Source: Pseudomonas sp. HOU2 (GTDB taxonomy: Bacteria > Pseudomonadota > Gammaproteobacteria > Pseudomonadales > Pseudomonadaceae). From it: a stretch of DNA of 64,000 nucleotides. The notes under the pieces are model-generated. The model saw only the letters and a program-made list of their open reading frames with translations, did not search any database and was not told the origin of the DNA. The position numbers were made by a program, and so were the translations under genes. The stretch spans positions 1-64,000 of the forward strand of contig NZ_CP160398.1 of NCBI RefSeq assembly GCF_040729435.1. The letters are read 5' to 3'. This document shows positions 1 to 10,339 of this stretch, piece after piece. Numbering within the stretch: position 1 is the stretch's first letter; every line of letters starts with the position of its first letter.

Positions 1-1215
1 CGCCACGCGGTGCAGAACTTCCAGCGGAATGTTCGCCGCGTGCGCCGCCGCAATGAACTGCTCGGACATCGCCGCCAGCGCAATGCTCATGCCGCCCGAC
101 GCCGAACCGGTGATGCCGGCCAGCAAGGTGACAGTGATCGCTTCGTTGACCAATGGATTGGGAATTTGCTTGAGCCAGTCGGCCAGCACCAGGAAACCCG
201 GCAGCGAGGCAATCACCGCGCCGAAGCCGTATTCCGAAGCGGTGTTCATCGCCGCCAGCAACGCACCGCTGACCGCACTTTTGCTGCCCTCGGCGAGCTT
301 GCTGCGTATCGCCTTGAAGCCGAACACCAGCACCATCAGGATGCCGATCAGCAATGCCGCCTGCACCGCCCAGATCGCCGTGAGCTTGGCGATTTCCGTG
401 GTTACCGGCGTGGCCATCCCCGGCAGTGCGAGGCTGTGGGTCTTGCCGTACCACTGCGGAATCCACTGGGTGAACAGCAGGTTCATGATGCCCACTGCCA
501 GCAGTGGCGACAGGGCGATCCATGGGTTTGGCAGCTGCAGATCTTCGGCAGTTTCCGGCTCGTTACGCAGCTCGGTGCCATAACCTTCGCCGGCGCGCTG
601 GGCCTTGTTGCGTTGGCGCTGCAGGAACAGCATGCCGGCGCAGAACACGAAAATCGTGCCGATCACCCCCAGCCACGGCGCGGCCCATGCGGTGGTGTTG
701 AAGAAGGTGCTGGGGATGATGTTCTGAATCTGCGGCGTGCCGGGCAGGGCGTCCATGGTGAACGAGAATGCGCCGAGGGCGATGGTTGCCGGGATCAGGC
801 GCTTGGGGATATTGCTCTGGCGGAACATTTCCGCGGCAAACGGATACACCGCAAACACCACCACGAACAACGACACGCCGCCGTAGGTGAGCAGGGCGCA
901 GACCAGCACGATCACCAGCATCGCCTGGCGAGTGCCGAGCAGGCGAATCGCTGCGGCCACGATCGAACGGGAGAACCCCGACAATTCGATCAACTTGCCG
1001 AACACGGCGCCGAGCAGGAATACCGGGAAATACAGTTTGATGAAACCGACCATTTTCTCCATGAACACCCCGGTGAAGGCGGGGGCGACGGCGGAGGGGT
1101 CAGTGAGCAGAACGGCGCCGAGGGCGGCAATCGGGGCGAAGAGGATGACGCTGTAGCCGCGGTAGGCGGCAAGCATCAGCAGCGCGAGGGCTGCCAAGGC
1201 GATGATCACACTCAT
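1..1215 (-). CDS. GntP-family permease (C-terminus cut by window edge)
   Basis: An integral membrane carboxylate:H+ symporter of the GntP family. 405 codons are present (family about 450-470), so the C-terminus runs off the left edge. The translation is almost continuous hydrophobic segments and opens with MSVIIALAALALLMLAAYRG. The ATG at 1213-1215 follows GGAG at a good distance. It lies downstream of a same-strand sigma-54 activator and has its own -24/-12 promoter. From memory, this gene order matches the 3-hydroxybutyrate locus of P. aeruginosa (hbcR, GntP permease, bdhA), so 3-hydroxybutyrate or a similar short-chain hydroxy acid is the likely substrate; this is inferred from context. 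Gluconate is the main alternative. Confidence 0.8.
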   Translation of the reverse strand, partial: MSVIIALAALALLMLAAYRGYSVILFAPIAALGAVLLTDPSAVAPAFTGVFMEKMVGFIKLYFPVFLLGAVFGKLIELSGFSRSIVAAAIRLLGTRQAMLVIVLVCALLTYGGVSLFVVVFAVYPFAAEMFRQSNIPKRLIPATIALGAFSFTMDALPGTPQIQNIIPSTFFNTTAWAAPWLGVIGTIFVFCAGMLFLQRQRNKAQRAGEGYGTELRNEPETAEDLQLPNPWIALSPLLAVGIMNLLFTQWIPQWYGKTHSLALPGMATPVTTEIAKLTAIWAVQAALLIGILMVLVFGFKAIRSKLAEGSKSAVSGALLAAMNTASEYGFGAVIASLPGFLVLADWLKQIPNPLVNEAITVTLLAGITGSASGGMSIALAAMSEQFIAAAHAANIPLEVLHRVA

Positions 1216-1271
1216 GGAGTGTCTCCAGGGATTGTTATTTTTGTGGGTGTTGCCAGGTAGGAGGGAGCTAT

Positions 1272-1287
1272 AGCGAGATGTGTGCCA
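1272..1287 (-). promoter_or_regulatory. Sigma-54 (-24/-12) promoter of the GntP permease
   Basis: Read on the minus strand the site is TGGCAC-ACATC-TCGC-T. It differs from the consensus TGGCAC-N5-TTGC by one base and keeps the essential GG and GC with 10 bases between them. It lies 57 bases upstream of the permease ATG, and the upstream gene encodes a sigma-54 activator. Confidence 0.8.
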
Positions 1288-1378
1288 GCTTTGTAACGCG
1301 TTGAAATATATAGGTTATATTGGTTTCTGCGTTAAGCTGTTTGAAGGATTGTCTCGATAGTGAGACTTCTTTCAAGCG

Positions 1379-1458
1379 AAAAGATCGCAGCCTTCGGCAG
1401 CTCCTACAGGGTTGATGCGGAAATTCCATGTAGGAGCTGCCGAAGGCTGCGATCTTTT
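1379..1458. repeat. REPIN-like inverted repeat, family A (GTAGGAGCTGCCG)
   Basis: Two perfectly complementary 30-base arms (1379-1408 and 1429-1458) are separated by 20 bases. The arms contain GTAGGAGCTGCCGAAGGCTG. It lies between the sigma-54 activator and the permease. The same family recurs at 45942, 51133 and 60984. Confidence 0.9.
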
Positions 1459-1498
1459 GATCTTGAAATTAAAGTCTCTTTAGAAAGACAGTGTCTCA

Positions 1499-2914
1499 TT
1501 ATTGAGACTCTGCAATCCCCAAAGCCACCATCTTCTTGTACAACGTCGACCGCCCCAACCCCAGCCGAGCCGCCGCCTCCGGCACCTTGCCCGCACATTG
1601 CGCGAGGGCAGATTCGATCAACTGCCGGTCAAACCGCTGCCGCGCCTGGGCAAAAGTCTCTTCCGCCAACGGTACCAGCGTGGTTGCAGACGGACGTTCA
1701 ACCGGTGTGAAGGTGCCGATCGCAGCGTGAATATCCTCTTCGGTGAGGATCAGGTCATCGCTGAGCAGCGCCGCGCGTTCCAGCACGTTGCGCAACTCAC
1801 GGATGTTGCCCGGCCACGCATGTTGTCCGAGCAATTCCAGCGCTGCGCGACTCAGCTCATGCTGACTGCGCAGCTCTTCAAGGATCGCCTCGCTGAGCGC
1901 TGGCAGATCGTCGAGGCGCTCGCGCAGTGGCGGGACCTGGATCGGCAGCACGTTGAGGCGGTAATACAGGTCGGCGCGGAACTCGCCGCGCTTGATCGCG
2001 GCTTGCAGATCGGTCGACGTCGCCGCGATCACTCGCACATCGCTCTGGATCACGTCGTTGGAGCCCACCGGTTCGAACTCCTTTTCCTGCAGCACCCGCA
2101 GCAGCTTGCTTTGCAGCGGCAACGGCATGTCACCGATTTCGTCGAGAAACAGCGTGCCGCCCTGAGCGATCTGCAACTTGCCGGTACGACCCTTGCGGTC
2201 AGCACCGGTAAACGCACCGGGGGCAGTACCGAAGAATTCGGCTTCCAGCAGCGCTTCGGGAATCGCCGCGCTGTTGATGCTGACGAACGCCTTGTGCGCG
2301 CGGGGCGAGGCGCTGTGAATCGCCTGGGCCAGCAACTCCTTGCCGGTGCCGGTTTCGCCGAGCAGCAACACGGGGGATTCTGCGCTGGCGCTGCGGCGGG
2401 CGCGGCGCTTGACCTCGAGGCTGGCGCTGCTGGTGCCGATGAAATGGGCGAAGTTGTATTTGGTCTGCCGCGCTCTTAGCAGGGAGCGGGTCGAGGCCAG
2501 TTCTTCCTGCATGCTCAGGTAGCGCTTGAGCATCGGCGACAGGCTGCGCAATTCATCGAACAGGGCAAACCCGATGGCGCCAATCACCGCCCCGGCGTCG
2601 TCGTGGATTGGCAGGCGCATCACCACCAGCGGCTCTTTCGGTGTGTCCTGCATGTCCAGCAGGATTGGCCGGCCGGTGCGCACCACTTCACGCAGCAGGC
2701 TGCCGGGGATCACGCTTTCGCAGGGTTTGCCGATGGCTTTTTTCGCCGACTCCAGCCCAAAACGCCGGGCATAACGCTCGTTCATCCAGACGATGTTCGC
2801 ATCACGATCGACAATCACCGTGCCTTCGCTGGACTGCTCGATGATCTCGAACAGCGAGCGGATCGCCAGCGTGCGCACGCGTTGGTAGTCCTTGAGGCTT
2901 TCGGAGGTGTTCAT
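1499..2914 (-). CDS. hbcR: Sigma-54-dependent activator with PAS domain (HbcR-like)
   Basis: A 471-residue bacterial enhancer-binding protein that opens sigma-54 RNA polymerase complexes. Residues 20-125 look like a PAS sensor, 155-395 form the AAA+ domain (Walker A GETGTGKE at 186-193, sigma-54 contact GAFTGA at 233-238, Walker B GGTLFLDEIGD at 252-262), and the C-terminus carries a Fis-type helix-turn-helix (AAARLGLGRSTLYKKM). It lies directly upstream of, and on the same strand as, the GntP permease with the sigma-54 promoter, so it very likely controls that gene. The hbcR name (3-hydroxybutyrate catabolism regulator) rests on remembered gene order and is less certain than the family. Confidence 0.85.
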   Translation of the reverse strand: MNTSESLKDYQRVRTLAIRSLFEIIEQSSEGTVIVDRDANIVWMNERYARRFGLESAKKAIGKPCESVIPGSLLREVVRTGRPILLDMQDTPKEPLVVMRLPIHDDAGAVIGAIGFALFDELRSLSPMLKRYLSMQEELASTRSLLRARQTKYNFAHFIGTSSASLEVKRRARRSASAESPVLLLGETGTGKELLAQAIHSASPRAHKAFVSINSAAIPEALLEAEFFGTAPGAFTGADRKGRTGKLQIAQGGTLFLDEIGDMPLPLQSKLLRVLQEKEFEPVGSNDVIQSDVRVIAATSTDLQAAIKRGEFRADLYYRLNVLPIQVPPLRERLDDLPALSEAILEELRSQHELSRAALELLGQHAWPGNIRELRNVLERAALLSDDLILTEEDIHAAIGTFTPVERPSATTLVPLAEETFAQARQRFDRQLIESALAQCAGKVPEAAARLGLGRSTLYKKMVALGIAESQ

Positions 2915-2956
2915 GCGTGAGTTGGTCCGGAGTTTGGGTTGTCTGTTCGGGCCTCT

Positions 2957-3047
2957 TCGCTGGCAAGCCAGCTCCCACAGGTTTCTTTGGTGTACCCCAT
3001 ATTTGGATACAACCCAAATCCCTGTGGGAGCTGGCTTGCCAGCGAAA
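2957..3047. repeat. REPIN-like inverted repeat, family B (GTGGGAGCTGGCTTGCC)
   Basis: 26-base complementary arms at 2957-2982 and 3022-3047 contain GTGGGAGCTGGCTTGCCAGC. It sits between the start of the sigma-54 activator and the 3' end of yejF. It is a different REP family from those at 1379 and 57672. Confidence 0.9.
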
Positions 3048-3083
3048 GTCGCGACTCGGTATCAAGGCAAGCGCCGATTATGC

Positions 3084-4658
<1,575 letters not shown>

Positions 4659-4667
4659 GGTCACACT

Positions 4668-5690
4668 TCAGGATCGAGGGTCGAACGCGTCACGCAACGC
4701 TTCGCCGATGAACACCAGTAAAGAAAGAATCAGCGCCAGGGTGAAAAACGCCGTCAGCCCTAGCCATGGCGCTTGCAGGTTCTGCTTGCCCTGACCGATC
4801 AGCTCGCCCAGCGAGGCACTGCCGGCGGGCATGCCGAAACCGAGGAAGTCGAGAGCGGTGAGGGTGGAAATCGCCCCGGTCAGAATGAACGGCAGGTAAC
4901 TCAGCGTCGCGTTCATCGCATTCGGCAGGATGTGCCGGAAAATCACCTTGCAGTCGCTCAGGCCCAACGCGCGCGCCGCTTTGACGTATTCCAGATTACG
5001 CCCGCGCAGGAACTCGGCGCGCACCACATCCACCAGCGCCAGCCATGAAAACAGCGCCATGATCCCCAGCAGCCACCAGAAATTCGGCTCGACGAAACCG
5101 GACAGGATGATCAGCAGGTACAGTACCGGCAATCCGCTCCAGACCTCCAGCAAACGTTGCCCGAGCAGATCGACCCAACCGCCGTAATAGCCTTGCAGGG
5201 CGCCGGCCGCGATGCCGATCAGCGCGCTGACGGCGGTCAGCATCAGGGCAAACAGGATCGATACCCGGGCACCGAAAATCACCCGCGCCAACACATCACG
5301 CGCCTGATCGTCGGTGCCCAGCCAGTTGACCTTTGAGGGCGGGCTCGGCGCAGGTTGGTTGAGGTCGTAATTGGGCGTGTCATCGCTGAACGGGATCGGC
5401 GGGAACAGCAGCCAGCCGCCGTCCTTGCGGATCAGGTTCTGCACATAATCACTGCGGTAATCGGCCTGGAACGGCAGTTGCCCGCCAAATTCCTGTTCGG
5501 TGTAGCGCTTGAAGACCGGGAAGTACAGCTGGTTCTGATAGCTGACCAGCAGTGGTTTGTCGTTGGCAATCAGTTCACCGCCCAGCGTCACCACAAACAG
5601 TCCGATAAACAGCCACAACGACCACCAGCCACGGCGGTTTTTCTTGAATCGGGCAAAACGGCGGCGGCCCAGAGGCGAGAGCTTGAACAT
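4668..5690 (-). CDS. yejE: YejE: inner-membrane permease of the Yej ABC importer
   Basis: 340 residues, BPD_transp_1 family. A charged N-terminus ([20 protein letters not shown]) is followed by one membrane span, a periplasmic stretch and then a permease core with the EAA-type segment (AARALGLSDCKVIFRHILPN) that docks on the ATPase. The ATG at 5688-5690 shares its A with the yejB stop (TGATG), which fixes the start; an upstream in-frame start is ignored. It pairs with YejB to form the channel. Confidence 0.93.
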   Translation of the reverse strand: MFKLSPLGRRRFARFKKNRRGWWSLWLFIGLFVVTLGGELIANDKPLLVSYQNQLYFPVFKRYTEQEFGGQLPFQADYRSDYVQNLIRKDGGWLLFPPIPFSDDTPNYDLNQPAPSPPSKVNWLGTDDQARDVLARVIFGARVSILFALMLTAVSALIGIAAGALQGYYGGWVDLLGQRLLEVWSGLPVLYLLIILSGFVEPNFWWLLGIMALFSWLALVDVVRAEFLRGRNLEYVKAARALGLSDCKVIFRHILPNAMNATLSYLPFILTGAISTLTALDFLGFGMPAGSASLGELIGQGKQNLQAPWLGLTAFFTLALILSLLVFIGEALRDAFDPRS

Positions 5691-6751
5691 CAGGCATTCC
5701 TCGCGGCGAAGTCGATACGCGGATCGACCAGGGTGTAGCACAGGTCGCCGATCAGTTTTATCAGCAGGCCGAACAGGGTGAAGATGAACAGCGAGCCGAA
5801 CACCACCGGATAGTCTCGGGAAACCGCCGCTTCGTAGCTCATGCGGCCGAGACCATCGAGGGAAAAGATCACTTCGATCAGCAGCGAGCCGGCAAAGAAC
5901 ACACTGATGAACGCCTGCGGAATCCCCGAGACCACCAGCAGCATTGCGTTGCGGAACACGTGGCCGTAAAGCACGCGCCGTTCGCTCAAGCCTTTGGCTC
6001 GGGCGGTGACCACGTACTGGCGGGTGATTTCATTGAGGAACGAGTTCTTGGTGAGGATCGTCAGCGTGGCGAAGCCGCCGATCACCAGTGCCGTCACCGG
6101 CAACACCAGATGCCAGAAGTAATCGGCGATCTTGCCCAGGGTCGACAGCGATTCGAAGTTGTCGGATACCAGTCCGCGCACCGGGAACCAGTTCAATGAC
6201 GTGCCACCGGCAAACACCACGATCAGAAACATCGCGAACAGAAACGCCGGCATCGCGTAGCCGATGATGATCGCGGTGCTGCTCCAGATGTCGAAATGGC
6301 TGCCGTGATGCACCGCTTTGCGGATACCCAGCGGGATCGACACCAGATAGGTGATCAGCGTCGCCCACAAGCCGAGGGAAATGGTCACCGGCATTTTTTC
6401 CAGAATCAGGTCGGTGACCGTCGCACCGCGGAAAAAGCTTTTGCCGAAGTCCAGCTGTGCGTAGTTCTTGAGCATCAGCCACAGGCGTTCATGCGCCGGC
6501 TTGTCGAAACCGTATTGCTTTTCGATGTCCTTGATCAGTTGCGGATCGAGGCCACGGCTGGCACGCGAAGTGTTGCTCATGGTTTCGCTGGCACTGCCAC
6601 CGACACTCGCACCGCCGATCCCTTGCAGATGGGCGATGGCCTGTTCGACCGGTCCACCGGGCGCCGCCTGAATGATCACGAAATTGACCAGCAGGATGAT
6701 CACCAGCGTCGGAATGATCAGCAGCAGGCGCCGCAGAATGTATGCCCACAT
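5690..6751 (-). CDS. yejB: YejB: inner-membrane permease of the Yej ABC importer
   Basis: 353 residues. It opens with the typical DppB/YejB N-terminal span ([20 protein letters not shown]), then a large periplasmic loop containing a Gly/Ser-rich stretch, and the permease core with EAA-loop sequence [20 protein letters not shown]. The ATG at 6749-6751 overlaps the yejA stop as TGATG, showing translational coupling. Partner of YejE. Confidence 0.93.
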   Translation of the reverse strand: MWAYILRRLLLIIPTLVIILLVNFVIIQAAPGGPVEQAIAHLQGIGGASVGGSASETMSNTSRASRGLDPQLIKDIEKQYGFDKPAHERLWLMLKNYAQLDFGKSFFRGATVTDLILEKMPVTISLGLWATLITYLVSIPLGIRKAVHHGSHFDIWSSTAIIIGYAMPAFLFAMFLIVVFAGGTSLNWFPVRGLVSDNFESLSTLGKIADYFWHLVLPVTALVIGGFATLTILTKNSFLNEITRQYVVTARAKGLSERRVLYGHVFRNAMLLVVSGIPQAFISVFFAGSLLIEVIFSLDGLGRMSYEAAVSRDYPVVFGSLFIFTLFGLLIKLIGDLCYTLVDPRIDFAARNA

Positions 6752-8619
6752 CAGTGCGGTCCTCCGGGTCTGCCACGGCCGATTTTTTCGGCGGTCATCT
6801 GCTGGTTGGTCAACGGCGTGCTGCTGATTTCCCACCAGCTCTCGATGGCTTCGTCATTGCTGGCCTGGATCGCCGGCATGCCGAAACGGTTCCACCAGAC
6901 GGTCGAGGTGCCTGGCGGGTAATAGTTGGGAATCCAGTAGTAGTTCCATTGCAGCACCCGGTCCAGGGCGTGGGCGTAGTGCAGCATGTCGCTCTGGGTC
7001 GAGGCGCGGATCAGGCCGTTGATCAATGTGTCGACTGCCGGATTTTTCAGCACCATGTAGTTATTGGCGCCGGGATCGTTAGCCGATATCGAACCGAAGT
7101 AGTTGAGCAACTCGCCACCCGGAGACGTGCTGACCGGGTAGCCGGTGACAATCATGTCGTAGTCACGGCTCATCAGGCGATTGACGTATTGCGAGGAGTC
7201 GATGCGACGGATATTCAGGTCGATACCGATCTGTTTCAGCGTGCGTTTGTAAGGCAGCAGCAGGCGATCCATGCCGTTCTGGCTGACCAGAAAGGTAAAG
7301 CTCAGCGGCTCGCCCTCGGCGTTGACCAGTTGATCGCCATCAGGTTTCCAGCCGGCCTGTTCGAGCAACTGCAGCGCTTGCAGCTGTTTGTCGCGGATCA
7401 GGCCGCTGCCATCGGTTTTCGGCGCCTCGAAGACCTGAGTGAAGACCTCGTCGGGAACCTGCCCGCGCAACGGCTCGAGGATTTTCAGTTCGGCGGCATC
7501 CGGCAGCTCGCGGGCGGCCAGTGCGGTGTTGGAGAAATAGCTTTGCTGGCGGATGTACATGTTGCGCATCATCTGCCGGTTGCTCCACTCGAAATCCCAG
7601 AGCATCGCGAGCGCCTGGCGTACCCGACGGTCCTGAAACATCGGTTTCTGCAGATTGAACACGAAACCCTGAGCTGATTGCGGAGCCTCGGTGGCCAAAT
7701 GGGCCTTCTGCAAACGACCGTCACTCAGCGCAGGGCTGTCGTAACCGATCGAATAGCCGGTGGCGGAAAACTCGCGGTTGTAGTCATAGGCACCGCCGCG
7801 CAATACCTGGCGGGCGACATCGGTATCGCCGAAATACTCGATGCTGAAGTGATCGAAGTTGTACAGGCCGCGACTGACCGGCAGATCCTTGCCCCACCAG
7901 TCCGGGTTGCGCTCAAAGGTGATGCTGCGCCCGGAGTCAACCTTGCCGACCCGATACGGGCCGCTGCCCAGTGGTGGTTCATAGCCACCGCCGCCGGCGA
8001 AGTCGCGGGTTTTCCACCAGTGCTCGGGGAATACCGGCAGGGTGGCGATGTCCAGCGGCAAGGTGCGGTTCTCGTTGCTTTTGAAGTCGAAGCGCACGGT
8101 CAGCGGCGCTTCCACTTCCACGCCTTTGACGTCGGCGAACTGCGTGCGATAGCGCAGGCTGCCCTGGGTCATCAGCAGGTCATAGGTGTAGCGCACGTCT
8201 TCGGCAGTGATCGGCTTGCCGTCAGCGAAGCGTGCCTTGGGATCGATGAAGAAGCGCAGCGACAGGCCATCTTCCGAGCGCTCCATCTTTTGTGCCACCA
8301 GGCCGTAGACGGTGTAAGGCTCGTCCATCGAACGCTGGGCCAGCGGCGAATAGAGCATGCCGTCGATCTGGGTGACGCCGATGCCTTTGTCTATATAAGG
8401 CAGGATGTGATCGAAATGCCCGATCTCTATCGCCGAACGGCGCAGGGTGCCACCCTTGGGCGCCTGCGGATTGGTGTAGTCGAAGTGGCTGAAACCGGCC
8501 GGGTATTTGGCAGGTTCGCCATAGACGGTCAACGCGTGTTGCGGGGCAGCGTCCACACCAGCGGCGCCCAACAGCAGGGCCACGGCAGTGAACAGCAAGG
8601 TCGGGAAAGCCAGTCGCAT
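6751..8619 (-). CDS. yejA: YejA: periplasmic substrate-binding protein of the Yej importer
   Basis: 622 residues, SBP family 5 (peptide/nickel-type binding proteins). A signal peptide of about 24 residues ends in AGVDA before [10 protein letters not shown]. The body shows family-5 segments such as [15 protein letters not shown] and [19 protein letters not shown]. It is the first gene of the yejABEF operon. The hairpin at 8707-8732 separates it from ppiC upstream, so yejA should have its own promoter in 8620-8706; none was clear enough to call. Probable ligand: oligopeptides, by family. Confidence 0.92.
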   Translation of the reverse strand: MRLAFPTLLFTAVALLLGAAGVDAAPQHALTVYGEPAKYPAGFSHFDYTNPQAPKGGTLRRSAIEIGHFDHILPYIDKGIGVTQIDGMLYSPLAQRSMDEPYTVYGLVAQKMERSEDGLSLRFFIDPKARFADGKPITAEDVRYTYDLLMTQGSLRYRTQFADVKGVEVEAPLTVRFDFKSNENRTLPLDIATLPVFPEHWWKTRDFAGGGGYEPPLGSGPYRVGKVDSGRSITFERNPDWWGKDLPVSRGLYNFDHFSIEYFGDTDVARQVLRGGAYDYNREFSATGYSIGYDSPALSDGRLQKAHLATEAPQSAQGFVFNLQKPMFQDRRVRQALAMLWDFEWSNRQMMRNMYIRQQSYFSNTALAARELPDAAELKILEPLRGQVPDEVFTQVFEAPKTDGSGLIRDKQLQALQLLEQAGWKPDGDQLVNAEGEPLSFTFLVSQNGMDRLLLPYKRTLKQIGIDLNIRRIDSSQYVNRLMSRDYDMIVTGYPVSTSPGGELLNYFGSISANDPGANNYMVLKNPAVDTLINGLIRASTQSDMLHYAHALDRVLQWNYYWIPNYYPPGTSTVWWNRFGMPAIQASNDEAIESWWEISSTPLTNQQMTAEKIGRGRPGGPH

Positions 8620-8706
8620 TGTCAGCCTTAAAGCCGGGTGATCGATAAGCGCAATTTGTACGCGAGCGGCGCGTCAGTCGCCAGCCGTATCCTGTAACCA
8701 AAACAC

Positions 8707-8732
8707 AACGGCCCACCAAAAGGCGGGCCGTT
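8707..8732 (-). terminator. Terminator downstream of ppiC
   Basis: The hairpin AACGGCCC/GGGCCGTT has a short loop. On the minus strand it is followed by GTGTTTTGG, a modest U-tract. It separates ppiC from yejA. Confidence 0.7.
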
Positions 8733-8754
8733 GCACAGCAGACCGGACGCGGGA

Positions 8755-9036
8755 TCAGTCCTGGCGGCTGGTGACTTCGAGCAGGTGATAACCGAACTGG
8801 GTCTTCACCGGGCCTTGCACGACGTTGATCGGCGCGCTGAAGACCACGGTGTCGAATTCCTTGACCATCTGGCCAGGACCGAACGAACCCAGGTCGCCGC
8901 CCTGACGGCTGGACGGGCAGGTGGAATTGGCCTTGGCGACTTCGGCGAAATCAGCACCGCCTTCGATCTGGGCCTTGAGTTCGTTGCACTTGTCTTCGCT
9001 GGAAACCAGGATGTGGCGGGCAGTGGCTTTAGCCAT
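8755..9036 (-). CDS. ppiC: Parvulin-type peptidyl-prolyl isomerase (PpiC)
   Basis: A 93-residue single-domain rotamase that interconverts cis/trans X-Pro bonds. It has the parvulin hallmarks ARHILV at the start, the QGGDLGSFGPGQMVKEFD core and FGYHLLEV near the end. There is no signal peptide, so it acts in the cytoplasm. MAKATARH is chosen as start because GGAGA lies about 8 bases upstream; an in-frame ATG 15 bases earlier is poorer. It is transcribed alone, with a terminator downstream. Confidence 0.93.
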   Translation of the reverse strand: MAKATARHILVSSEDKCNELKAQIEGGADFAEVAKANSTCPSSRQGGDLGSFGPGQMVKEFDTVVFSAPINVVQGPVKTQFGYHLLEVTSRQD

Positions 9037-9132
9037 GGGGAAAATCTCCAATCTATTTCAGTAAAGTGTGGAGCCTACCGGATTCAGTAAGCGATTTCTC
9101 GGCAAAGTTCCACTCGGTACATTGACGTACAT

Positions 9133-10002
9133 CTACAGTTGCGCTGCCTTCAGGCGCATCGCGTGCTCGACATAGAGTCCGATGGAATCAAGACCGGGTT
9201 TGCGCAAACCGTCTGGACGACGCAGGCTGGCGAGATGATTGAGGGGGTAGTCGGAGCGGATGACCCGGCCCAGATGCGAGCTGTAGCGGCCGACGAAACC
9301 ATCGTTCTGTCCGGCCTCGATGACAAAATGGCCCGCCAGTGCCCGGCAGACGGCATGTACCGGATCCATTGTCTGTAACAAATCGTCTTGCAGCGTACCG
9401 CTCCAGGAATAGTAGTGAACGCCGTTGACCTGCTCCGCACCTTGACCGCCCCATGTCGCAGGCAGACCTTGCGGGTACTTTCTGTTGAATTGGCCGACAC
9501 CTGTGGTCGTCAGAGCGTTGAGTGCCGCCACGGCTTGCTGTGGCAGGGCATGTTGACCGCTGAGCAGCGACAGGAGGTCCGCGAATCGGCTTGCCAGTTG
9601 TTCCGCCACCTGCTCCGGCAGGCTCCCCGGAATCAATGCGCGGCGCAATGCATCAGCGAGTTCCGAGCCGTGGTTGGGGCCGCTGACCGAGGTGACCGAA
9701 GCGATTTTTTCCGGCGCCAGCGCAGCGGCGTAACGACAGGCCAACGCGCCCTGGCTATGTCCGATCAGGTTGACCTTGCCGGCGCCTGTTCCTTGCAGAA
9801 CGCGTTCGATCTGCGACATCAATTGCTGGCCGCGTACTTCGTTGTCATGGGTCGCAGACAGCTGCGGCACAAACACTTGTCCGCCAGCCGCTCTCAGCGC
9901 TTGCTTGACATCATGAAAAAGCTCGAAACGGCCGATACGGTCAAACCCGAACAGGCCATGGACCAAAAGGATGGGGTAGCGAGTTGTCGCATTCCGTTGC
10001 AT
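9133..10002 (-). CDS. Triacylglycerol lipase, Pseudomonas family I.1 (P. fragi type)
   Basis: A 289-residue alpha/beta hydrolase. The lipase N-terminus reads YPILLVHGLFGFDRIG, the nucleophile elbow GHSQG holds Ser83, and SVSGPNHGSELAD follows. C-terminal NDGFVGRYSSHLG and DYPLNHL carry the expected Asp and His. It strongly resembles the P. fragi lipase I remember. No signal peptide is visible from the ATG at 10000-10002 (AGGA just upstream), as in P. fragi lipase. Longer in-frame extensions lack a credible ribosome site. It hydrolyses triglycerides or esters. It is divergent from the repeat protein at 10340. Confidence 0.9.
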   Translation of the reverse strand: MQRNATTRYPILLVHGLFGFDRIGRFELFHDVKQALRAAGGQVFVPQLSATHDNEVRGQQLMSQIERVLQGTGAGKVNLIGHSQGALACRYAAALAPEKIASVTSVSGPNHGSELADALRRALIPGSLPEQVAEQLASRFADLLSLLSGQHALPQQAVAALNALTTTGVGQFNRKYPQGLPATWGGQGAEQVNGVHYYSWSGTLQDDLLQTMDPVHAVCRALAGHFVIEAGQNDGFVGRYSSHLGRVIRSDYPLNHLASLRRPDGLRKPGLDSIGLYVEHAMRLKAAQL

Positions 10003-10339
10003 GTTCCTGCCTCTTTTGCTGATGCTGGTCAGTGGTTGGTGCGTGCCACTGTAAAACAGGCCTGCGGGTTGGCGATGTCTGAAAAATCCTCGGAGTGGAG
10101 GGGAATCTGGACTAAAAATGGTGCGAATTTTCGTTTCTGCTTGAGGGGCTAGTCGGAACATTTGGCAATCTTTTGCCGCGTATGGACCGATTCGCTGCCG
10201 TCTGCCTACGTCGTGCGGCGTGTTTACCTCGGGGGTGCGGGGCTTCGGGCTGACTTCGCCCATTCGCTGGATGATGTTCAATGGAATTCGTTCGACGCTG
10301 CCTTGATGGTGGCGTTCTATCCAAGGAATGGAGCTGCGA
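10003..10339. other. Divergent intergenic region
   Basis: About 340 bases between the divergently transcribed lipase and three-repeat protein. It must hold both promoters. No convincing -35/-10, sigma-54 site, hairpin or RNA gene was found. Short open frames here have no ribosome sites. Confidence 0.5.

Noticed and set aside
1379..3047. Inverted repeats as a possible CRISPR array
   Set aside because: Only paired inverted arms, no regular direct repeats with spacers and no cas genes; they are REP elements.
10003..10281. N-terminal extension of the lipase
   Set aside because: The extended frame lacks a ribosome site and resembles no signal peptide, while MQRNATTRYPI has AGGA and matches related lipases.
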